A stretch of DNA of 30,383 bases from Bdellovibrionales bacterium. Lineage in GTDB: Bacteria; Bdellovibrionota; Bdellovibrionia; Bdellovibrionales; UBA840. The position numbers and the translations under genes were made by a program. Below the pieces are notes generated by a model. That model ran no database searches. It saw nothing but the letters and a program-made list of their open reading frames with translations, and had not been told where the DNA came from. The stretch lies in assembly GCA_020434605.1 (NCBI GenBank), contig JAGRAL010000224.1, forward strand, positions 1 to 30,383, in the 5' to 3' direction. How positions within the stretch are numbered: the first letter of the stretch is position 1; the number at the start of each line of letters is the position of its first letter. This document shows positions 15,776-24,372 of this stretch, in pieces.

Positions 15776-17236
15776 CTAAAGAGCTGCCTGGATAGTTGAT
15801 AGAAATTTTGTAGACAATACCCCTGCCACTAAAATTAAAATCACGCAGATAGTAATTGCTATATAGCTAAGTTCTTGCTTCATCACTTCTATTTTTTGAT
15901 CCACATCTTTCATATACATATGAATTACCGGTCGTAAATAGTAGTAGACAGATATAACCGAACCTAAGACACCCCAAATTGCTACCCAATAAAAACCGTA
16001 TTGTACTGCGGCTGCGAAAATAAAAAACTTACCAAAAAACCCTGCTAAAGGTGGAATTCCTGCTAAGCTAAGCATAAATAGCGCAAATACAAAAGATAGT
16101 ATTGGGCGTTCACTTGCAAGGCCAGATAGGTCCTCTATAGTAACTTGCTTTTCTTCGGATTTTTCAAAAAGATTTATAATAGCAAAAGCACCGATGTTAA
16201 CAATTACATATGTTAATAGATAGTACATTGCTGCTGCTATTGATAAGCCATCTTTAGGGTTTGCTGCTAAAACAAGTACGCCAACTAATACATACCCAGA
16301 ATGAGCGACACTTGAATACGCTAACATTCTTTTAAGGTTAGATTGAACGATAGCGCCAATATTACCCACTAGTATCGTTAGTACAGCTAACCACTGGATA
16401 ATGTAAAAGACCGTGTCGTTTTCAGCAAACATGCCGATGCTAAACATTCTTAGTAAAAATGCAAACGTAGCTACCTTTACACCAGTAGACATAAAGGCTG
16501 TTACCGGAGTCGGCGCCCCTTGGTATACATCTGGTGTCCATGCGTGAAATGGAAAAATTGAAACTTTAAACAGTAAGCCTGCCAAAAGCAAAATGCTTCC
16601 GATACTAAATATTACATCGCTTTGTAACAACTCCGGTGCGATTTTAGCAATGTCAGGTATATATGTTGTTCCTGAGCTTCCATAAATTAAAGCAATTCCG
16701 TATAAAAACATAGCTGAAGCTAAGCTTCCTAAAATAAAATACTTAAACGCTGCTTCTTTCGCAATTACTTGCTCTTTGCTTTGCGCCACTAGAACGTAAA
16801 GCGCCAAAGACATTATTTCTAAGCCAATAAAGGTCACGATAAGATCGCTTGAAGCCGATAGAATTAACATTCCAATCATTGCATTTAAAATTAAAAACGT
16901 ATGCTCAGAAAACTGTTCACCCTTAGTATTAATATTACTATGAGACAAGAACAAGGTTGCTCCACCAATCGTCACAATTAAAAGCGAAAGCCATCGATTA
17001 ATACCGTCAAAAATAAATGCCGTATCAAATGCTAGTACGTTCGCTCCGCTTGATTGTATTCCAATAAATACTAATGCAAATAAAACTCCGATCAGTCCTT
17101 GCAAAAGAGTCGCGTGCGATCTTTGTTCCTGATTGTTATTCATTAGCTTGATTGTAAGTGGCAATAAGCTAATTACAAACAACGCAATGATTGGTAAAAT
17201 AAGTACTATGTCTTTTATCCCTACTATTTGATCCAT
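15776..17236 (-). CDS. nuoN: Complex I membrane subunit N
   Basis: 486 residues, normal for NuoN, one of the three antiporter-like proton channels of NADH:quinone oxidoreductase. I chose ATG 17236, one base after the nuoM stop with GGAGAA upstream; a start 7 codons earlier would lie inside nuoM. Key residues are present: Glu140 in the TM5 motif 'DLIVTFIGLEIMSLALY', Lys224 in 'LLFKVSIFPFHAWTPDVYQG', Lys254 in 'TGVKVATFAFLLR', 'LKRMLAYSSVAHSGYVL' (301-317), and Lys403 in 'GIPPLAGFFGKFF'. It is the last gene of the operon and convergent with the patatin gene. Confidence 0.97.
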   Translation of the reverse strand: MDQIVGIKDIVLILPIIALFVISLLPLTIKLMNNNQEQRSHATLLQGLIGVLFALVFIGIQSSGANVLAFDTAFIFDGINRWLSLLIVTIGGATLFLSHSNINTKGEQFSEHTFLILNAMIGMLILSASSDLIVTFIGLEIMSLALYVLVAQSKEQVIAKEAAFKYFILGSLASAMFLYGIALIYGSSGTTYIPDIAKIAPELLQSDVIFSIGSILLLAGLLFKVSIFPFHAWTPDVYQGAPTPVTAFMSTGVKVATFAFLLRMFSIGMFAENDTVFYIIQWLAVLTILVGNIGAIVQSNLKRMLAYSSVAHSGYVLVGVLVLAANPKDGLSIAAAMYYLLTYVIVNIGAFAIINLFEKSEEKQVTIEDLSGLASERPILSFVFALFMLSLAGIPPLAGFFGKFFIFAAAVQYGFYWVAIWGVLGSVISVYYYLRPVIHMYMKDVDQKIEVMKQELSYIAITICVILILVAGVLSTKFLSTIQAAL

Positions 17237-17237
17237 T

Positions 17238-20200
17238 CTATTCTCCAGCCTCGGCACCCATAACTTTTAGTGCGTACTTATCCAGTGTTTGTGTGTATTG
17301 GTCTACACTTGGCTTCGCTACATCTAAGAAAAATTTTGGATATATACCCATCCAAAAAATCATAATTGTCATAATTGTCATTACAGAAATTTCTCTCCAG
17401 TTAAGATCTGGTAGCTTTTGGCCTTCAACCAATTTACCCGCAGGCCCAAAGAAAACCTTCTTAACCATCCAAAGCATATAGGCAGCACCAAAGACAACAC
17501 CAGTAACTGCAAATGCGCCGTATAGTTTATCTGTCATAAACGTTCCCATTAAAATAAGATACTCACCGATAAACCCATTTGTGCCAGGAACCGCAATGCT
17601 GGACATCGTAACAATCACAAAGAAAATTGTGTAAATAGGCATCGCTTTAGCCAGCCCGCCGTAGTCTTCAATTTTTCTTGAGTGAGTTCTCTCGTAGATC
17701 ATACCCACTAAAAAGAACAACGCGCCTGTGCTGATACCGTGGTTTAACATTTGGTAAAGCGCACCCGTAGTTCCATACGTGTTAAGGGCAAAAAGACCAA
17801 TCATTACATAACCCATATGCGAAACAGATGAATACGCTACTAGCTTTTTGATATCTGGTTGAACCATCGCAACCAACGCGCCATAAATAATACCAAGCAC
17901 ACCTAAGAATAAAAACAACCAAGATAATTCATGTACTGCCTCAGGAAATAGTGGCATAGCAAATCGAATAAAGCCAAAAGTTCCCATTTTTAACATCACA
18001 CCAGCTAATATCACTGAACCTGGTGTTGGTGCCTCTGTATGTGCGTCTGGCAACCATGTGTGCACAGGAAACATTGGAACCTTAATCGCAAACGCAGCAG
18101 CAAATGCTAAGAACAGTAAAATTTGAGGGTTAAAAAATGTTCCCTCCACAAAAGGAATTTGCAACTTATATAAATCTAGAACATTTGAGGTGATTTGACC
18201 TAGTTGTTCTTGCGCTAAGAACATCAGTGCGATCATGGCTAAAAGCATGAAAACCGAACCCAGCATAGTAAAGATAAAAAACTTTATGCTGGCGTAAATT
18301 CTTTTTGGTCCACCCCAAATACCCACAATTAAATACATAGGAATTAGAGAAAGTTCCCAGAAGCAGTAATATAAAATTAAATCTAGAGATACAAAGCTTC
18401 CTAGCATTGCCGTTAATAAAACAAACATACATGCATGAAAGGTTTTTATTCTTGTGCCAATAGTTTCCCAGCTAGCCAAAATGATAACCGGAACTAAGAA
18501 TGTACTTAGCAAAACTAGCCATATCGAAAGACCATCAATCCCTACGAAGTAGGAAATATTGAATTGCTCTATCCAGCTAAACTTTTCTGTAAATTGTAAG
18601 TCAGCACTTGGTTTGAAATGATAAATAAAGTGCAAGCTAAATACGAATTCAATAATCGACAAGCCTAATGCTATCGGTCTTACCCACTTTTCATTAGGAA
18701 TGAGTGTAACTATCAAAGCACATAACAGTGGAAAAAATAAAACTAAACTAACCATTTTTTTTTTCAAAAACACAAAGGATAAAGTAACAAACACACCTAT
18801 CAGCATATAGAGAGCGTAGCGCTGTACGTTTCCATTTTGTAAACTTCTTACCCCTCGTGCAGCATCATTCACAAATCCTGAAAGTTTATATGTAGCTTTG
18901 TCGATAAAGCCTACATCTATATATTCCCATAAGCCCTTACTTGCATCGACTATCGGGTTAATGACTTTTGAAAAATAAAACTCGTCTACAAAGTATTTGT
19001 TGTACACAACAGTGTGTAGAGGCTTTAGTTTTGCTGTTAATGCATCTAAAGTTTTTTGTTTTGTTGTATATAACTTATATGCCCAAAATGCTGAGCCGCC
19101 TGCAACCGCAATTGATACAAGCATTAAGCTGTATTCTAGAGCTAAGCTAGCGTGTTCCATATTTGGGATCTCACTAATTTTTGCACCAAACCAATGTTCT
19201 AAAATATTTGGCATGTGGCCTGGTAGTATTGTTGAAATTGCATGAGGCACACCTAGCCACCCACCAAATACGGACAGTACCGCCAGTACCATTAGTGGTA
19301 TTGTCATTGTTAGTGGGCTTTCATGAGGATGTACATCTTTTGGTACTCTTGATTTACCCCAGAATGTCATTGTCATTAAGCGAGTCATGTAAAATGCTGT
19401 CATCCCAGCAGTAATTACAGCTAAAATCCAAAGCAACTTACTTCCCATTGGACTATGGAATGTCATCCATAAAATTTCATCCTTAGAGAAGAAGCCTGAA
19501 AATAGCGGAGTGCCTATAATAGCAAGCCAACCCATCACAAAGGTAAGATGGGTGATCGGAAGGTATTTTTTTAAACCGCCCATTTTTCGAATATCTTGCT
19601 CTTCATGCATAGCGTGTATCACACTTCCAGACCCTAAGAACATCAGCGCTTTAAAAAATGCGTGTGTCATTAAGTGAAACATCGCAGCTGTAAATGCTCC
19701 AACCCCTAAAGCTAAAAACATATATCCTAGCTGTGACACTGTAGAGTATGCCAAGATTTTTTTAATATCCCATTGAAGTAAACCCATACTTGCAGCAAAA
19801 AAGGCCGTTAGACATCCAACAATTGCTATCACTAACATCGTGTTTGGTGAAAGCATAAATAGAGGATTTAAACGTACGATCATATATATACCGGCAGTAA
19901 CCATGGTTGCCGCATGGATAAGCGCAGAAACTGGCGTTGGACCAGCCATCGCATCAGGGAGCCAAACATATAGTGGAATTTGAGCAGACTTTCCGGTCGC
20001 ACCGATAAAGAGTGCGATACAAGCAGCACCGATAATCCCCCAGCCTGTTTCTGGCGTGAGGTTGGCCGCAAGAATTTCAGTAAAGCTTAAGGTTCCAGTA
20101 AGCATAAATAGAATGAAGATACCAAGTAGTAATCCCGCATCACCAATACGATTTGTCACGAAAGCCTTCATCCCTGCCGTTGCTTTTTCTTTATCTGAAA

Positions 20201-20684
20201 ACCAGAAACCGATAAGTAGGTACGAGCAAAGGCCCACACCTTCCCAGCCGATAAACATAATCAATAAGTTTTCTCCTAATACTAGAAGTAACATATTAAA
20301 TACGAATAAATTTAAATACGCGAAGTACTTAGTTGGTCTTTCATCGTGGCTCATGTAACCAACACTAAACAAGTGAATGAGTGTACCAATACCTGTAATG
20401 ATCAAAATCATTACTGCTGAGATTGTATCCACTAAAAATCCTGCCGGAACATTTAGGATGCCTACGTTGATCCAATCAAAATACTTAACAATTATTGTGC
20501 GCTCTGCCGCGGGTAAATGTATAAGCTCTAGAAGTAAGTTAATGGCTGCTATAAAAGAAATTGTAATTGCACCTGTTGCTATACCACCAGATACTAAATA
20601 GTTTTTACTTTTCCAGCGAAAGCCGTTTATTAAAAATCCAACCAAGGGAGATAAAATTAGAATTGCTACCCAAAACGATGTCAT
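17238..20684 (-). CDS. nuoL-nuoM: Complex I membrane subunits L and M as one in-frame polypeptide
   Basis: 1148 residues. Residues 1-643 are a full NuoL: Glu148 in 'LIMFIGWEGVGLCSYLLIGF', Lys232 in 'GKSAQIPLYVWLPDAMAGPT', Lys345, Lys401 in 'LFSGFFSKDEIL', then the lateral helix (about 545-615) and last TM (about 622-640). Met644 begins a full NuoM of 505 residues: Glu777 in 'YYCFWELSLIPMYL', Lys868 in 'AIKVPMFPVHTWLPDAHTEA', Glu1041 in 'NGFIGEYL'. The two are normally separate proteins, adjacent in this order. Here they are joined as F-L-K-K-K-M through a run of ten A (18755-18764). No ribosome site precedes the NuoM ATG. Both NuoL and NuoM start on the periplasmic side and NuoL has an even number of TMs, so a fusion is topologically possible. 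Slippage at the run, or a homopolymer error, could separate them. Confidence 0.93.
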   Translation of the reverse strand: MTSFWVAILILSPLVGFLINGFRWKSKNYLVSGGIATGAITISFIAAINLLLELIHLPAAERTIIVKYFDWINVGILNVPAGFLVDTISAVMILIITGIGTLIHLFSVGYMSHDERPTKYFAYLNLFVFNMLLLVLGENLLIMFIGWEGVGLCSYLLIGFWFSDKEKATAGMKAFVTNRIGDAGLLLGIFILFMLTGTLSFTEILAANLTPETGWGIIGAACIALFIGATGKSAQIPLYVWLPDAMAGPTPVSALIHAATMVTAGIYMIVRLNPLFMLSPNTMLVIAIVGCLTAFFAASMGLLQWDIKKILAYSTVSQLGYMFLALGVGAFTAAMFHLMTHAFFKALMFLGSGSVIHAMHEEQDIRKMGGLKKYLPITHLTFVMGWLAIIGTPLFSGFFSKDEILWMTFHSPMGSKLLWILAVITAGMTAFYMTRLMTMTFWGKSRVPKDVHPHESPLTMTIPLMVLAVLSVFGGWLGVPHAISTILPGHMPNILEHWFGAKISEIPNMEHASLALEYSLMLVSIAVAGGSAFWAYKLYTTKQKTLDALTAKLKPLHTVVYNKYFVDEFYFSKVINPIVDASKGLWEYIDVGFIDKATYKLSGFVNDAARGVRSLQNGNVQRYALYMLIGVFVTLSFVFLKKKMVSLVLFFPLLCALIVTLIPNEKWVRPIALGLSIIEFVFSLHFIYHFKPSADLQFTEKFSWIEQFNISYFVGIDGLSIWLVLLSTFLVPVIILASWETIGTRIKTFHACMFVLLTAMLGSFVSLDLILYYCFWELSLIPMYLIVGIWGGPKRIYASIKFFIFTMLGSVFMLLAMIALMFLAQEQLGQITSNVLDLYKLQIPFVEGTFFNPQILLFLAFAAAFAIKVPMFPVHTWLPDAHTEAPTPGSVILAGVMLKMGTFGFIRFAMPLFPEAVHELSWLFLFLGVLGIIYGALVAMVQPDIKKLVAYSSVSHMGYVMIGLFALNTYGTTGALYQMLNHGISTGALFFLVGMIYERTHSRKIEDYGGLAKAMPIYTIFFVIVTMSSIAVPGTNGFIGEYLILMGTFMTDKLYGAFAVTGVVFGAAYMLWMVKKVFFGPAGKLVEGQKLPDLNWREISVMTIMTIMIFWMGIYPKFFLDVAKPSVDQYTQTLDKYALKVMGAEAGE
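18755..18764 (-). other. A10 homopolymer at the nuoL/nuoM junction
   Basis: On the coding strand ten A precede TGG at the junction, the NuoM ATG using the last A. As sequenced, the frame runs through. One extra A would give Asn-Gly-stop just after the lysines; one fewer would give Trp-Leu-Val-stop. Either single-base slip therefore yields a normal separate NuoL. Runs of nine or more A are known sites of RNA polymerase slippage. Confidence 0.6.
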
Positions 20685-20685
20685 A

Positions 20686-21012
20686 TTACCCCTTTAGATG
20701 CTCAAACGAACTAATGTTAATTTCACGAAAACGCTTAAAGATTGCTACTGCAAGTGCCAACCCAACCGCGGCTTCTGCTGCGGCTATTGCCATAACAAAG
20801 AAAACTATTACATAGCCATCCATAGTATTTTGATATCGGCTAAATGCTACAAAGCTCACATTTACTCCGTTTAACATCAGCTCGATAGACATTAATATCA
20901 CGATCGCGTTTTTACGCATTATCACACCAAACATGCCTATACAAAAAAGCGCAGCTGAAAGTATTAGATAATGGTTCAAAGAAATTTCTGTTAAACTACT
21001 TGTCAGAGGCAT
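20686..21012 (-). CDS. nuoK: Complex I membrane subunit K
   Basis: 108 residues from ATG 21012; this overlaps the nuoJ end by 17 bases. A GTG three codons earlier is less likely. NuoK is a three-TM subunit linking the quinone site to the antiporter-like subunits. Both essential membrane glutamates are present: in 'ILMSIELMLNGVNVSFVAF' (TM2) and 'AIAAAEAAVGLALAVAIF' (TM3). The start 'LNHYLILSAALFCIGMFGV' is typical. The nuoL ATG lies one base after its stop, with AGGGG inside the end of nuoK as ribosome site. Confidence 0.96.
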   Translation of the reverse strand: MPLTSSLTEISLNHYLILSAALFCIGMFGVIMRKNAIVILMSIELMLNGVNVSFVAFSRYQNTMDGYVIVFFVMAIAAAEAAVGLALAVAIFKRFREINISSFEHLKG

Positions 21013-21526
21013 GTGTACCACCTTTAGCTCTAGCTAGGGAAACAGCCCCAACTACTACTAATATTAAAAGAATACTAATTGCTTCGAATGCGAATATATA
21101 TTTAGTAAACAACAGTGCCGATAACTCTTTTACCGAACGCATGGCGCTTTCATATGGCTGCAGTTGCGAAGAGTTAAGATCTGCAAAACTCATAGAAAGA
21201 CTTGAGGCGATAAGAGCAAATATCAATACGCTTAAGCTTACCTTAAGCACCTTTGACAAAAGTCCTTTGCTAAATGCGACCACTTCGTTTTTTAAGTTAA
21301 ATAGCATGATAACCATTACGAATAAAACCATGACGGCGCCGGCATAAACTATCAGCTGAACCCCTGCCACAAAGTATGCCTCTAAGCTAAAAAACAGTGC
21401 TGATATGCCTATCATACTTACTGCCAACATAAGCGCGCAGTAAATTGGGTTTGGAATTAAGACCACTCCAAGAGCTGAAGCCAAAATTAAAAATTGCAAT
21501 AGATAAAATAAAACTGTCGATGTCAT
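20996..21526 (-). CDS. nuoJ: Complex I membrane subunit J
   Basis: 176 residues, the usual NuoJ length. NuoJ packs between NuoH/A and NuoK and carries the pi-bulge TM3 that is thought to switch during coupling; that motif is visible as 'VAGVQLIVYAGAVMVLFVMV'. The C-terminal signature 'FEAISILLLILVVVGAVSLA' is also present. ATG 21526 follows AAGGAA in the 9-base gap after nuoH. The end overlaps nuoK. Confidence 0.96.
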   Translation of the reverse strand: MTSTVLFYLLQFLILASALGVVLIPNPIYCALMLAVSMIGISALFFSLEAYFVAGVQLIVYAGAVMVLFVMVIMLFNLKNEVVAFSKGLLSKVLKVSLSVLIFALIASSLSMSFADLNSSQLQPYESAMRSVKELSALLFTKYIFAFEAISILLILVVVGAVSLARAKGGTHASDK

Positions 21527-21535
21527 ACTTATTCC

Positions 21536-22687
21536 TTATCCGTGTGCTAAATACACAAGAAGCATCGTTACAAATGTATTTAAAAGGCCCCACGGTAACA
21601 TTGTTTTCCAACCCAAATCCATCAGCTGGTCATATCTAAACCTCGGTAACGACCATCGCACCCAGATAAAGACCCAAAGAAAAATCACTAGTTTGATTAT
21701 AAAAGACAGCAAGTAAACAAGAGATGTTGCCAGACTCAGCATTGCTCCTTCTCCCACAAAACCTGTAAGTAACTGTCGCAAGTCTTCTGTGGATAGGAAT
21801 GGAATTAAGTAGCCGCCAAAATAAAATATAATAACAACGGAAGAAGAAACTATCATGTGGCCATACTCACCAATAAAAAACATTAGCATTTTAAAGCCGC
21901 CATACTCTGTATGGTAACCGGCAACTAACTCACCCTCGGCCTCTGGCAAGTCAAAAGGTAGTCTGTTTGCCTCTGCATAACTACAAACAAGAAACAATAA
22001 AAAGCCAAGTGGCTGATAAAAAATTCCCCAGTTAGGAAGATAGGGAAAAATAACCTCTTTACCCATAAACATAAAGTTCATTGGGCCTTGTTGCATATCA
22101 ATCATTTCATTTAGGTAGAACGTTCCGTAAATAATCATAACACCAACAACAGCCAGGCCCATTGCTAGTTCATAAGAAATCATTTGTGCGCTCGCTCGCA
22201 AAGCTCCCATCAAAGAAAACTTATTACTAGATCCCCAGCCTGCCAGCAAAAGTGGATATGTAGCTAAAGAGGACACGCCAAAAATATAGATGATACCCAA
22301 TGGAATATCAGCCCCTTGAACCTTTAAAAGATAAGGCCCCCAGGTGCTTCCGGCAAAATCAAATGCAGCAATTTCGATGGGGGTTGAAAAAGGTATTGCT
22401 AGTACTGCCAAAGCTCCTGGCATCATTGCTAATATTGGGGCCAAGAAAAATAATAATCGATGACCTTTACCAGGGACAAACTCTTCTTTGTTTATAAATT
22501 TTACGGCATCGGCCAAAAGCTGTAAAAGACCTAAAGGTCCAACACGGTTTGGTCCAAATCTATGTTGTATAAACGCCGATCCCCTTCTCTCAAGCCAAAC
22601 TAAAAGCGGAACCGCTTGGATCATCATTCCAAATATAACCACTAACTTCAGCGCATTTATCGCTGCTTCCATTGCATCCATTCGCAT
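21536..22687 (-). CDS. nuoH: Complex I membrane subunit H
   Basis: 383 residues, slightly longer than usual. NuoH holds the quinone cavity and anchors the peripheral arm. The signatures are intact: 'QHRFGPNRVGPLGLLQLLAD' followed by A-V-K-F and K-E, 'LAGWGSSNKFSLMGALRASA' followed by Q-M-I-S-Y-E, and the acidic quinone-site loop 'AEANRLPFDLPEAEGELVAG' followed by Y-H-T-E-Y. ATG 22687 lies 3 bases after the nuoA stop; an ATG two codons later is an alternative. It belongs to the tightly packed nuo operon. Confidence 0.97.
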   Translation of the reverse strand: MRMDAMEAAINALKLVVIFGMMIQAVPLLVWLERRGSAFIQHRFGPNRVGPLGLLQLLADAVKFINKEEFVPGKGHRLLFFLAPILAMMPGALAVLAIPFSTPIEIAAFDFAGSTWGPYLLKVQGADIPLGIIYIFGVSSLATYPLLLAGWGSSNKFSLMGALRASAQMISYELAMGLAVVGVMIIYGTFYLNEMIDMQQGPMNFMFMGKEVIFPYLPNWGIFYQPLGFLLFLVCSYAEANRLPFDLPEAEGELVAGYHTEYGGFKMLMFFIGEYGHMIVSSSVVIIFYFGGYLIPFLSTEDLRQLLTGFVGEGAMLSLATSLVYLLSFIIKLVIFLWVFIWVRWSLPRFRYDQLMDLGWKTMLPWGLLNTFVTMLLVYLAHG

Positions 22688-22690
22688 ATT

Positions 22691-23065
22691 CTATTCCCAA
22701 TCCAGGGCCTTGCCCTTCCAGATATAAAAAAGTCCCCAAACTAATGTGGCCATAAAAACAACCATCTCAATTAAAATAAAAGATCCGTAGCCTTCGGCTA
22801 AAAAATCTTTAAATACTGCTGCCCATGGATAAATAAAAATGGCCTCTATATCAAAAACAATAAATAGAATTGCTGTAAGATAGAATTTTACAGGAACTTT
22901 AGTTGTTGAAGCTTGTTGCCCTGAAATTCCAGACTCATACGACTCTAGCTTTGCTTTTGTTGGTTTTAGTTTTGGTCCTACCTTTGATACAAGAAATAGA
23001 ACAACCACACCAAACAAGAGTGATAGAGTGGCCATGAATAGCACTGGGCCAAGTTGATAAATCAT
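22691..23065 (-). CDS. nuoA: Complex I membrane subunit A
   Basis: 124 residues, three TMs, typical NuoA. It shows 'ESYESGISGQQASTTKVPVK' (loop near the quinone site) and 'FYLTAILFIVFDIEAIFIYP' with the conserved F-D-I-E and P-W. ATG 23065 has a very good AAGGAG ribosome site, 11 bases after the stop of the divergent NuoN-like gene, so the canonical set seems to be transcribed together with the divergent set upstream. In most genomes nuoB-C-D follow nuoA; here nuoH follows directly. Confidence 0.96.
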   Translation of the reverse strand: MIYQLGPVLFMATLSLLFGVVVLFLVSKVGPKLKPTKAKLESYESGISGQQASTTKVPVKFYLTAILFIVFDIEAIFIYPWAAVFKDFLAEGYGSFILIEMVVFMATLVWGLFYIWKGKALDWE

Positions 23066-23076
23066 ATGGCTCCTTC

Positions 23077-24372
23077 CTATGGAAAGATGAAATATTTTTG
23101 AATATAGTTATACAAAGGAGATGGGTATATTCCAAGGAATATAAAAGGCAGCATACTAAAAGCAACAAGCACGTCTGATTTACGAAGAACCCAAACATCT
23201 TGGTGGTTTAGCAAGAGCTTGTCGTTGCATAGAATTAGAGCATTAACGATAGAAACTATGGTAAAAATTAGAGTCAATAGGCTTGGAAAGTAATAAAGTG
23301 TGGCATATTCTTCCCATTGAAATACCCCGCTGAAAACTTGAGGAAAAAACATTCTTAGCGCGCCGTTTAACGGAATTAGTGGTAAAAACAAGCTCACTAT
23401 TAATAAGATGCGACTTTTTAAGCCTGCCTTTAATTGCAAATGTGGCGTGGCTGTTCGGTAGGCACATGCCTGTACAAGATGACAGAATCCTAGAAATAAA
23501 ATTGCGACAAAAAATATGTGCTCATTTTGTGGTGCTGATGCGCTGTAAAACAAAAGTAGTAGCATTGCCGCTAAATAATTACTGACAGCCACTCGTTTTA
23601 AACCGTCTGATGCTCTACCAATAAAAATTAAAACTAAGACAGGTAACATTAGTAGCGTCCATCTAACGCTGTTTGCAGCATATGACCCAATAAACAGTTG
23701 TGGATAAAAAAGTTTTGTTGCCAATATGATTTTAGCCTGAAGTAAGAGGTGAAAGAACAATGTTGTGTTTAACCAACTTAGCTCCACGAGGTTTCGATAA
23801 CCCTTCCAGGGAATGTAAACTAATAGCAGACAGATCGACGACGCTCCCATTAAAAATAAAGTAAGACTTCTTGGAAGGTCATTGCTTATAACAGCATTCA
23901 TTGTAAAATCCGGGTGCAGCAATAAAGCGGGCCACATCACAAGCAAGATCAGCCAGTAAGACGCAAGTTCAACCGCCGTCATTTTCTTTTTATCAGTGGC
24001 TAGATAATTTCGCAGCATTTGAACCAGTAAAATAGCTGTTAATCCCCAGGACAATTTATATATAGAGACAGAGCTTAGGCTCTCTATTACAAACACTCCT
24101 TGTAGCATGACGAGAGCCTGCATCAATCGGCCACCTGAGGTTTCATATCCTCTTTTGGTTTGTAGCAAACTTATAAAAGAATATATACAAAACACAATTG
24201 GTGGCCACTGCTGTAAACCACTCTCTACCACCATAATCAAGGCGGAGAGCAAGAACCCCGCTGGTAATAAGTGACTTACAATTTCTTTAGTGGTTTTTCT
24301 ATACATTAGCAAAATAGCTAGCACGCCTAAAAGTGGCAGTGATTGTAAATTTATTCCCGTCTCAATATTCAT
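23077..24372 (-). CDS. Divergent NuoN/M-like antiporter-fold membrane protein
   Basis: 431 residues from ATG 24372, chosen because GGAGG lies 7 bases upstream and the ATGA overlaps the preceding stop. About a dozen TMs. Antiporter-fold landmarks can be aligned with the window's own NuoN: 'DGLKRVAVSNYLAAM' (256-270) with 'LKRMLAYSSVAHSG'; the helix after a K-K-K loop, 'AVELASYWLILLV', with 'KEAAFKYFILGS'; 'LFLPLIPLNGALRMFF' (328-343) with 'LSLAGIPPLAGFFGKFF'; and the C-terminal 'LGIYPSPLYNYI', typical of NuoM/N ends. The TM5 Glu is replaced (Ser108 in my alignment) and the TM12 Lys by Met341, with Arg340 next to it. A proton channel of the normal kind looks unlikely. It is seventh in a set whose order mirrors A-H-J-K-L-M-N. 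Homology is well supported by pattern but was not tested by search. Confidence 0.72.
   Translation of the reverse strand: MNIETGINLQSLPLLGVLAILLMYRKTTKEIVSHLLPAGFLLSALIMVVESGLQQWPPIVFCIYSFISLLQTKRGYETSGGRLMQALVMLQGVFVIESLSSVSIYKLSWGLTAILLVQMLRNYLATDKKKMTAVELASYWLILLVMWPALLLHPDFTMNAVISNDLPRSLTLFLMGASSICLLLVYIPWKGYRNLVELSWLNTTLFFHLLLQAKIILATKLFYPQLFIGSYAANSVRWTLLMLPVLVLIFIGRASDGLKRVAVSNYLAAMLLLLFYSASAPQNEHIFFVAILFLGFCHLVQACAYRTATPHLQLKAGLKSRILLIVSLFLPLIPLNGALRMFFPQVFSGVFQWEEYATLYYFPSLLTLIFTIVSIVNALILCNDKLLLNHQDVWVLRKSDVLVAFSMLPFIFLGIYPSPLYNYIQKYFIFP

Noticed and set aside
18166..18432. 88-codon - strand frame within nuoM
   Set aside because: Out-of-frame shadow of the NuoM coding sequence.
23699..23707. 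Another DnaA box (TGTGGATAA, reverse orientation)
   Set aside because: A single copy inside a coding region is expected by chance in a window this size.
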